42,058 bases of DNA from Xanthoparmelia taractica (taxonomy: Eukaryota; Ascomycota; Lecanoromycetes; Lecanorales; Parmeliaceae): positions 1 through 42,058 of the forward strand of contig JANQBS010000304.1 of NCBI GenBank assembly GCA_033085395.1. Reading direction: 5' to 3'. Position numbers and translations under genes: made by a program. Within the stretch, counting starts at the first letter, position 1; every line of letters begins with the position of its first letter. A model generated the notes under the pieces. It saw only the letters and a program-made list of their open reading frames with translations, did no database searches and was not told the origin of the DNA. Of the stretch, positions 34,701-42,058 are shown in pieces.

Positions 34701-36919
34701 GACGACGCTATTCTAATATAATTTATATAGTTTTATTTCTTAAAGAGCTAATTTATATTTCTTTATTTATAGCTTAACGATTATTAAGAGCTTTAAGACG
34801 TTATTAAGTCTAATAATCTTTAATTTCCTCTCGATTTAAAGTTTTATATTAACTCTTTATATATTTAATTTCGCTAAAATCAACTTTCTATTCTTTAAAT
34901 AAATTCTTTAATACTTTCTAGAATAATTATTAATAATTTCTAGAAACGTAGTATTATTAATAAGACTCTTTAAAAACGAGTCACACGTATTAATTAAAAT
35001 TAGATCTAGAATCTTATTCTTTCTTAAAGTTACTATACGAGTAATCTTCTTCTTTATCTTTCTAATTACGTATATCTTATAGAATCTTTTATACTTAAAT
35101 TAATATATAGACTAATAAGTAGTAATTTTATAAAGTCTAATAATAATATTAATTTTAAGATAAGTAAATCGTCTATACATTAGAAAGTAATTCTTCGCTA
35201 ACTATAATAATTAAATCTCTTTCTTTAATTAAACTTCTACTTCGAAATCGATTATTATATCTTAATTATTATCATTATTAACTAAGACTTAATTAATAAA
35301 CGTAGATTATTTAATATTTGCTTATACTAACTTAGAGACTCGCTATTATATTTAATCTCGTTATATTAATTTATTAGAAAATTAACTTAATATTTAAGAG
35401 AGTATATATACTTCTTTCTTATAATTCGCTTTTAAGAGATCTACGTCGTTTATTTAAAGATAGATTAAATTAATATCAAATCTATCTATTAGATCTAATA
35501 TATATAACCTTCTATATAATAATAGATTAATATCGAGTCTAGATATATAATATACTCGCTAAATAGATATTACTCTCTTTAATCGACTTCGTAGAATAAT
35601 TATTCTCATATAATCTATATATAATATTCTCCCTTTAATCTTAATAATATATCTCTTTATTCGAATAAGAGAGTTACTAAAGAGATTAAATTTATTAATT
35701 ATATAAGATAACGCGTCGATATCAGCAATTTACGAGAGGGAGTTTAACTTACTTATAGCTTTTTAAGTAATATAGATAATTGTATCGTCTTTATTAGTAA
35801 TATTTAATATTAAGTCTAATTTAGCCTTATACGTTTTTCGAAATTTTTTATTATTCTTCTTAAAGTGCTTAGCGAATATAATCTTCTTTTCAAATTTCTT
35901 CTCTTTTAATATATAAATTAATTTCTTTATCGTCTTAAAAGCTTCGTAATCTTAAATCTTATAATCTTCTCTATTATATATATAATATTAAGACTTATAA
36001 GTTAATTAAGTAGATAAACGATATAAAGTCTTTAATCTTTAATTATTAGAAAAGCGATTTTAATATTCTTTATTTAATTATTAATAATAAGTTTATAATT
36101 AACGAGTATATATCTCTAACTTATTTATAATCTTTATCGAATCTTTAACTTCTTATAATATACGAAGAACTTTATTCGTATCTTTCTCTTTATTTAACTT
36201 TAAGATAATTATCGTAATATTATATTCGAATAATAAGAAATTATAGAGTCGATAGAGGAGTTCTTTAATATTATAGATCTTAGCTAAAGTTAACTTAATC
36301 GCTAAAATATTATTGCGAATTTTATAGAGCGTAGTTCACGTATCTTAGACTATTTATTTCTTCTTCTTCTAATAATTAACGAATTCTTTCTATTTATTTA
36401 TAATAACTTATTTTCTAATATCTTTATACTTTCTTATTAAAGTATCTTATTAATTCTTAGCTATCGATTAATCAATAATTAATATTATATTAATTATATT
36501 CGTTTTAATTAAAAAGAGTTTCTTTATTAACTTATTAAGCTTATTATAATCAACTCTCTTATTAAGAAATAATACTATATATATTGCTTTTATCTATTTT
36601 AAGACGTAGGTCTCTTCTTTTATTTATAATTTGATCTTTATTAAAACAAATTATTTTTCGTAATTATTTAAGTTAAGAATAAGAATCTTTAGCTTATAGA
36701 TATTCTTTATTACGTTCTTTCGTAGAGTAATAATAATATAAGTTTATAAGTGCTATCATAGATAGTCTTTGAATATATTTTAATAGTATAATATTATTAT
36801 AGATAGACTTAATATAGTGCTTTTATAAAGAGACTTCTTTTTATTATAGATAGGCTATAGATAGCGACGGCGACGTGTAGGAGGTACTGGTAGGCGATAG
36901 CATTATCGGGCTTATAATC

Positions 36920-37052
36920 TATTGAATAATTAGGCCTAGAACGACTTAATTGAGTACTCTTAGGGAATCAACCTAGCTAAGAACTACTGAAGAGGAAATA
37001 TCTAGTGCCAAGCCCACTAGTGTGATAGGGCTGAATGCCCCTATTTTCAACA
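36920..37052 (-). repeat. copia LTR, right end of window (5' LTR of element)
   Basis: 133 bp. The outer end CTATTTTCAACA is intact and the inner end is TATTGAA (transition from TGTTGAA). The adjacent internal sequence (GATTATAAGCCCGATAATGC on the minus strand) is where the primer-binding site should lie; I could not assign a tRNA. Confidence 0.88.
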
Positions 37053-37057
37053 TATTG

Positions 37058-37556
37058 GATGCCATATCCGGCTAGCTTAGTTCTAGGGCTCATATAGGGC
37101 TGCGTGGCCTTCCAATTGTTAGCATTAGGTAATCATTTCGCTCGGTTTCTAGCCCAATTCCAGCGGGGAATGATCCCCTGGTCCAGCCAACGTTCCATGG
37201 GTGGAGCCAGTGAATGATGGCGAATCTGATGGAATCCTCTCAGCGAGTATATAGTTGTTTCTTTCCTCATGTTTTTAAGACTTGATCAATCGGATCAATC
37301 AGCTAGCCTTAGCCAATCATTGAACAGTATTTCTGCTTAGTCATAGCTATCCGTCACCCACATTTGCAACACCAATCCCATTTAGCTTGTTCACTCCTCC
37401 GCCACACACTCTTACTACTCGTCATCTCCCTACCTTGATTCTTTTCTTTCATGTACGATCCTCTTGCAGCATTCAAGAGCTCCAACAACGGTGAAGCTAC
37501 CTACTCAAGAAGACCAAGTCAAAGTCATCATTCCACCTATCAAATCATTCCAAACC
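37058..37556. other. intergenic region and promoter of the second SDR
   Basis: Normal base composition resumes directly after the TATTG duplication. No gene was found. The part after about 37370 is pyrimidine-rich, as in fungal core promoters and 5' leaders. Confidence 0.5.
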
Positions 37557-38437
37557 ATGCCTATCGGTGCACTCGTAGGCAAAGTTGCCCTGATCACTGG
37601 TGCCTCTAGGGGTATGTCTCTCATCTTGTACTAGACAGCCTGTCTACTGCAATGAATAAGCTCTATTTAGTCCACACAATCTAGGCATCGGTAAAGTCAC
37701 TGCAATCCGTCTTGCCCAAGATGGAGCTTCAGTCGTGATCAATTACGCTTCCGACTCAACATCGGCTGATGAGCTCGTCAAACAACTCGGTAGCGACCGT
37801 GCCCTTGCTGTCCAAGCTGATGCCGGCAGTGTTAGCGGAATCGAGATCATGGTCAATACCACAGTCAAGCACTTTGGCAAAATCGACATCCTCATTCCCA
37901 ATGCCGGTATCTTGCCGATGAAGGATCTCAAAAACACCTCCGAGGACGATTTCGACCAGGCTGTCAGACTCAACATCAAAGGCCCGTACTTCCTGGTTCA
38001 AGTACAGAGTCCTCCCCTCCAGGTTTGTTTCGGTCAAGTTTCGATACTGACCTCTGCTGCAGAAAGCTCTTCCACACATGGCTTCCGGATCACACGTCAT
38101 TTTGGTTTCCACCTCACTCACCCAAGCCTCCACTGTCATGCCTGGCTATCTCCTCTACAACACCACCAAAGGTGCCGTCGAGCAAATGGTCCGCGTCATG
38201 TCCAAAGACCTCATGCGTCAAGGCATTTGCGTGAACGCTGTCGCCCCAGGCCCTACCGGCACTGAACTCTTCTTTCAAGGCAAGAACGAGCAAATGCTCA
38301 AAATGATCGCTGGCTTCAGCCCGGCAAACCGTATTGGCACTCCTGAGGAGATTGCCAATGTTATCCATTTCCTGAGCGGAGAGGCAAGTAGCTGGATGAG
38401 CGGGCAGGTGGTGAGAGTCAATGGTGGTATGGCTTAA
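37557..38437 (+). CDS. short-chain dehydrogenase/reductase (classical SDR)
   Basis: Three exons (37557-37611, 37685-38001, 38063-38437; donors GTATGT and GTACAG) give 248 aa. The cofactor motif GASRGIG is at 15-21 and NAG at 91-93. The active site has Ser in VSTSLTQ (about 140-142) with Tyr156 and Lys160 (YNTTK). AVAPGPTGTELF follows, and the C-terminus VVRVNGGMA is typical of the 3-ketoacyl reductase-like branch. The length is normal and all catalytic residues are present. It likely reduces a ketone with NAD(P)H. It is 11 kb of transposon away from the PKS cluster core, so pathway membership is uncertain; without the insertions it would have been about 2-3 kb from the P450. A retroelement terminal repeat begins 4 bp after its stop codon. 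Confidence 0.93.
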
Positions 38438-38440
38438 GGT

Positions 38441-38810
38441 TAGTTTTGTCATCCATGAAGGCATAGACACCGGACCAAGCAGAACTGTACATAGATGATT
38501 GAGTAATCCCAAGGCTAGCGCCATCAGCCAGTAGGCCTATATAGGCCCTCGGACGTACCCTAGCGCTAGAACCCTTCCATGCCTATGCGGCAAAGACCTG
38601 GAGTGGCGGGCTATTTAGACAACTATATCCAGGCGTGGGTAGGCCGGATAAAAGAGTGCTATAGCTGCGAAAGAGAAGAATTCGAATGAAGAGGCAGCTG
38701 ATGGTGTGAGACCCATACATATAGAGCTCACTAAGACATATGTTCTCCGCATGTGCGCATGTATCGTGAACAGCTGCTGGATCGTGAGACACACTGACTC
38801 AGTCGAATCT
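38441..38810 (-). repeat. solo A-B terminal repeat of the tyrosine-recombinase family, inverted
   Basis: On the minus strand it runs from ATTCGACTGAG through TGTGTCTCACGATCCAGC, GCGGAGAACA and ATTCGAATTCTTCT to a B part ending in CTATGCCTTCATGGATGACA, matching A2-linker-B2 of 30 kb away in content and order. It keeps CA and TG, so it escaped strong RIP or belongs to a diverged subfamily. It starts 4 bp after the SDR stop. Confidence 0.75.
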
Positions 38811-39301
38811 CCTTTCAGAAACAATGATGAATCGCGCGAGCGAGGCGAGCCGTGGCTTTTTACCAATAGTGTAATTATACTTTCAGCTTGGACGGTGACA
38901 CGGTTTGCTTGTGACAGTAGAAAATGATCCCCTTCCAAGTAGCATTAAATCTTTTGGTAGAAAGAGTTGCAGTTCTATGTTTTGAATTAAACTCTTCAGG
39001 GGATGCAAAGCTTCTTTCTTTCTCGTTTTGGTGAACCTGGATATTTTCTGCTCCTCTCAGACAGCTGCTTTGATATCCCATCACTTCCCTTGCCTGCTCA
39101 TTGAATTTCGTTTGGATTATTGGTATACTTGCAGCTCACGCTATACATAATGAGAGACCCAAGTCGAGCCAAAAGTCACCAGAGCGTCAGGGGAAACTCT
39201 TAGCTCTCCATGTTCAGAAATCGATCTCAATGAACGCTCTTTTCCAAACCAGTGACCGACTCTCTCAAATTCTCACCAAATCCCACTTCATTTTTACTCT
39301 T
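38811..39301. other. intergenic region, nothing recognised
   Basis: Short motif-free frames only. It lies between the inverted repeat and the 3' end of the dioxygenase relic. Confidence 0.5.
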
Positions 39302-40561
39302 TCACACCGCCGCCGCATTCTCGCCCCCAATCCTCTTCCCCCTCCCATAACTCGTCGCGATCTTCTCCAACATGTGCTCTCGACCGTCAACACCCTATTC
39401 CCCCCTCAATCCTTGTCATCGCCACCGCCTTTTCCTCCTCCAGCTCCTTCCACCCTAAAAGCCCTAGCTCCGAATCCAGCCGCCCGTCTAGAAAGAAACA
39501 CGACACTGAACCTCTCCTTGCCGCACCCCGCCTCGCTCACGACCCGGTGCACGCTGGCTGCTCCGATATCGGCCCCCGGTCCACATGCTCAGCATGTCTG
39601 CTACGTTGAACGACCAGGGCGTCCTGCCGCGGCGGCAGCACGGCCAGCCACGTGTCCGGCGAGCGCAGATGCTGCACCTGCAGGCCCGGCGTCGCGTCCT
39701 GCAAGAGAATGGTGATGGGCCCAAATCCGTGTGCGGGCTCGCTCTGAATTGATGGGATTTTTGACTTCTCTCCCCGCCGCCACCACCATGGCTAGCGTTT
39801 TCGTCGTCGTTGAGGGCTACGGGCGGCGACAACATGGGCGGGAAGTGCAGCAGACGCAGCGGGGCGGCCGGGTCGGGGGGCGAGGAAGTCCTCAAGGATG
39901 TCCGGGGCGTGGGGCAAGGTGAGGGCGATGAGGCGCATGAGAGAGCGGGAGAGTGTGAGCAGAGTCGCGTGGTAGCGCTCGGCGGGTTCTTGGAGGGGGG
40001 CGGTAGACAGGGCGGCCGGGTAGACGTTTGGGCCCATGATGAAGCGTTTGGCGAGGGCGAGCGGGTACGTGGGAGGAAAGGGGGCCAACGTAGAATTGGG
40101 TTTGGAAAAACCACGCGTTAGTCGATTTGAGTGTGACCTTTGCTCATCTTTGCTTGGGGAGGTGCCCTTTTTTTTCTACCAAAAAAAATTATGAGGGAGG
40201 GAGGGAGGGAGGGAAAGAGAAGTTGAGAGTTGGTCTACTTCTTTAAGATCCGGCATCAAGCCATCCTCATAACTCTGCGTGCCCAGCACATCGTACCCAT
40301 GATCCCCGAGCGTCTTCTTCACATCCAATTTCTTCTTCTCCGCAAACAAGAGCGCGGAAAACGTCTTCACGACCTCAAAGATGGATCTCCGCAATTTTTT
40401 GGGGACGCCGTGGCCGGTGATTTGGAAGAAGCCCGTTGTGAGACAGGCGTTTCGGACGGCGTCGATGACGGATTGGCAGTCCGGGAAGGACGGGTCGAGA
40501 GGTAGGAGGCGATTTTGATGGTGTGGATGGCGAATGCGGGAAGGGTGCTTGTCGGGTGCAT
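39302..40561 (-). pseudogene. 2-oxoglutarate/Fe(II) dioxygenase (isopenicillin N synthase-like), multiply frameshifted
   Basis: The pieces lie in order in different frames. An N-terminal part from ATG 40561 carries TTGFFQITGHGVPKK, then FAEKKKLDVKKTLGDHGYDVL and MPDLKE. An intron with a GGGA/TCCC repeat tract (about 40193-40213) follows, then LALAKRFIMGPNVYP, LRLLHFPP, the metal motif HTD (39726-39734 region), VADMLSMWTGGRYRSS, SVHRVVSEAG with the distal His, RFSVVF (2-oxoglutarate Arg), and a C-terminal GRIGGENAAAV-like end at the TGA 39302-39304. Five or more shifts are needed: about 40512-40520, about 40080, the C-run 39873-39881, 39716-39722, 39605-39612 and about 39570. Many lie in G/C runs. 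Both iron-ligand motifs are still visible. Either a genuine pseudogene or a stretch of poor assembly; neighbouring genes show no such errors. Confidence 0.82.
40193..40213. repeat. GGGA tandem repeat in the dioxygenase intron
   Basis: About five tandem GGGA units (TCCC on the coding strand), forming a polypyrimidine tract inside the predicted intron. Confidence 0.75.
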
Positions 40562-41322
40562 TGTGGCGAGGTGGCAGCGTTGCTGGAGAATAGAAATTGG
40601 GTCGGGCGATGTATGTGTTTCTGGGGAGAAAGGCGAGAGTCCGGATTTAGGAAGGGTGGTGAGGAGGGGAGGAGACCGTTTAATGAGAGCATGGGCAAGA
40701 GGGCAGCGGGTAATAAGTGACAGGATAAGGAGGATTGAGGAAGAAGTGGACGAAAGGGTGATTGTGAGCCTTGAGGAAGGGGAAGAAAGATATAGAGAAA
40801 AGACTTGGGAAGTCGCTAACTTTGGTGTTGTGGGATTTGTAGGCGGACCCGAGTATGAAAAGGAAGTAACGGGTGAAGAGTTTTTGAGCACCAAAAAGGC
40901 GAGGCATCTCGTAATTTCCACGGTGTTGGCGTGTGGTTGGTCTTCGAATTCTGGAGCGTCAGAAAAGCGGGTGAAAGAGGGAGTTTTATTGATGCTATCG
41001 CAGTTTCATTATATAGCTCCAATGTCCATACCACCGAATGACAGTTTCCCAAATGTCAAAGATGAATAGATGATTCTTGTGAATCTAGACAATAAGCTGG
41101 AAAATTTGGGTTGGAGAGGTTGGTTTGCCCGCAGGAATCGAAGTCTTTGCAGCATACTGAATACGCAATCGTACATATTGCACGTACAATATCTCACAAT
41201 GTCCAAAGCGAAGTAAGGCGAAGAGCGAAATGGTATAAACAAACCCACATAGAAGTCCAGTTTGATGTTAAGTTGTAATGTTAAGCGAATGTAGTGACGA
41301 GGTCCCTGGACGGCTGATGAGC
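40562..41322. other. intergenic region between dioxygenase relic and GMC gene
   Basis: Long frames on both strands (for example minus 40367-40921 and plus 40515-41069) are upstream extensions or shadows with low-complexity Ser/Pro or Gly/Arg content and no motifs. No separate gene is supported. Confidence 0.5.
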
Positions 41323-42058
41323 TTATGATCCGGTGTTGATATCATCGGCAATTTTTTCGGCAAGGGCGTCTGCGGAAGGAATGATTAGCATCAATCGAAC
41401 AGAGTATAGCAGACGTAGTGGTCTTACAAACTGTGGCCATTGGATGTCCCGGTGGTAGCAGTGGGAAAGCAGAGGCGTCCACAACCCTAAGATTTTTGAC
41501 CCCAATGACTCTTGCCTTTGAATCCAACACGGCTTTGGGATCACTGGTTTTCCCCATCGAACAAGTAGCCGCGGCGTGGTACACGGTGATGAGACTCTGA
41601 CGAATGAGATGTAGGATCTCGGCATCAGTCTGCACCGATGGACCAGGGAAGTATTCTGGTCCAATCAAGATTGGTGCCATTGCCTTAGTGGCGAACAGCT
41701 CCCGAACGCGCTTGTAGCCGGCGATAGCTACAGAGACGTCTGTGGGGTCGGTCAACCAGTTGGGATTGATGAGAGGCGGGTCGGCCATGTCTGCAGAGGT
41801 GATGCTGATAGTGCCACGGGAAAGGGGTGCTACGAGAGCGATGGGGATCGAGGCGTAATTATAGCCGTCATTGGGGCCACCGGTGATCAAGTTATTCTGA
41901 TATCCTAAGTAACCACCGACGCTCAAATACTCGAGCTCAGGCCAATCCGAAGGGAACCCAGCAAGAGCGGTCTGAGTCTGGTTCAATGCTCCCGATGGTC
42001 GACCAACCAACTACCAACTAACAGTCTGGACTGGTTCGGGTACTAATAGTTTGAACCA
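41323..42058 (-). CDS. GMC oxidoreductase, C-terminal part (runs off right edge)
   Basis: Two exons are visible: 41428 to about 42010, and 41323-41369 (58-nt intron, GTAAGA...GCAG). A TAG directly upstream of 42010 looks like the acceptor of an earlier intron, so the N-terminal FAD domain lies outside. The visible 208 residues hold the GMC C-terminal domain: PLSRGTISI, DPPLINPNWL, VYHAAATCSMG (catalytic His in VYHA) and LRVVDASAFPLLPPGHPMATV (second active-site His in PGHP), ending YALAEKIADDINTGS. These flavoenzymes oxidise alcohols or act as glucose/choline-type dehydrogenases; in metabolite clusters they also dehydrogenate intermediates. Start, substrate and any signal peptide cannot be judged. 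The sequence is intact in the visible part. Confidence 0.93.

Larger units (their letters stand above)
31614..37052 (-). mobile_element. Ty1/copia LTR retrotransposon, RIP-degraded
   Basis: Two 133-bp LTRs (31614-31746, 36920-37052) have TGTTGAA/TTCAACA ends, and a 5-bp target duplication TATTG lies at 31609-31613 and 37053-37057. Orientation is minus: a purine-rich tract GAGAGGGAG precedes the left LTR when read on the minus strand. Decayed minus-strand coding shows an RNase H-like segment near 32430-32600 (RSIS, then FILRRDLIS) and an RT active site at 33075-33086, where YVDD reads YINN after G-to-A changes. RNase H lies 3' of RT, and nothing integrase-like was seen after RNase H, as expected for copia order. 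The total is 5439 bp, a normal size for the superfamily. No intact frame remains. Confidence 0.88.

Noticed and set aside
40367..40921. 184-codon minus frame extending upstream of the dioxygenase ATG
   Set aside because: The N-terminal extension is Ser/Pro/Leu low complexity and the frame is not the one carrying the conserved dioxygenase text downstream; the internal ATG at 40561 fits the family.
1..42058. CRISPR arrays, rRNA genes, prokaryotic operons or plasmid origins
   Set aside because: Nothing of this kind seen; the spliced genes and RIP signature show a fungal nuclear genome.

Overview
The window looks like nuclear DNA of a filamentous ascomycete. Genes carry short GT-AG introns of 49-97 nt. 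GC-balanced gene blocks alternate with AT-rich blocks in which CA and TG dinucleotides are scarce and TA is abundant, the footprint of repeat-induced point mutation (RIP). The protein families (Zn2Cys6 regulator, non-reducing PKS with SAT and PT domains, rhodopsin-like fungal membrane protein) are typical of Pezizomycotina. The strong AT/GC compartments would suit a Dothideomycete or similar plant-associated fungus, but that is inference only.

Layout: 1-2960 is a RIP-degraded repeat block. 3924-5394 (-) is a fungal rhodopsin-like membrane protein. 5395-8808 is mostly gene-free with a second AT-rich patch. 8809-25046 is the core of a secondary-metabolite cluster: an FAD-linked (BBE-type) oxidase (+), an AflR-type Zn2Cys6 regulator (+), a 2134-residue non-reducing polyketide synthase (-; SAT-KS-AT-PT-ACP-ACP-TE), a group A flavin monooxygenase (-) and a short-chain dehydrogenase (+). 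From 25745 the right flank is wrecked by transposons: a P450 gene is cut by a RIP-mutated tyrosine-recombinase retroelement (25971-30278), then by a solo terminal repeat of the same family, and its surroundings by a minus-strand Ty1/copia element (31614-37052) with a TATTG target duplication. After the transposons come a second SDR (+, 37557-38437), a frameshifted 2-oxoglutarate dioxygenase relic (-, 39302-40561) and the 3' end of a GMC oxidoreductase (-, from 41323, continuing past the right edge).

Working model: the PKS would make and release an aromatic polyketide through its Claisen-cyclase/TE domain. The flavin monooxygenase, BBE-type oxidase and SDR would hydroxylate, oxidise and reduce it. 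The AflR-like protein would switch the cluster on; one exact TCG-N5-CGA site lies about 90-100 bp before the PKS start codon. The combination of NR-PKS with two ACPs and TE, salicylate-hydroxylase-like monooxygenase, BBE-type oxidase and AflR-type regulator recalls cercosporin/elsinochrome-type clusters, but no O-methyltransferase, laccase or MFS transporter is visible, so the product is not assigned. The lost P450 and dioxygenase suggest the pathway has been trimmed in this strain.

Most intriguing: the 25971-30278 element has terminal repeats in the order A1-internal-B1-A2-B2, with decayed reverse-transcriptase and tyrosine-recombinase coding between them. That is the split-direct-repeat architecture of Ngaro/PAT-like (DIRS-order) retroelements, and it is embedded in a biosynthetic gene.
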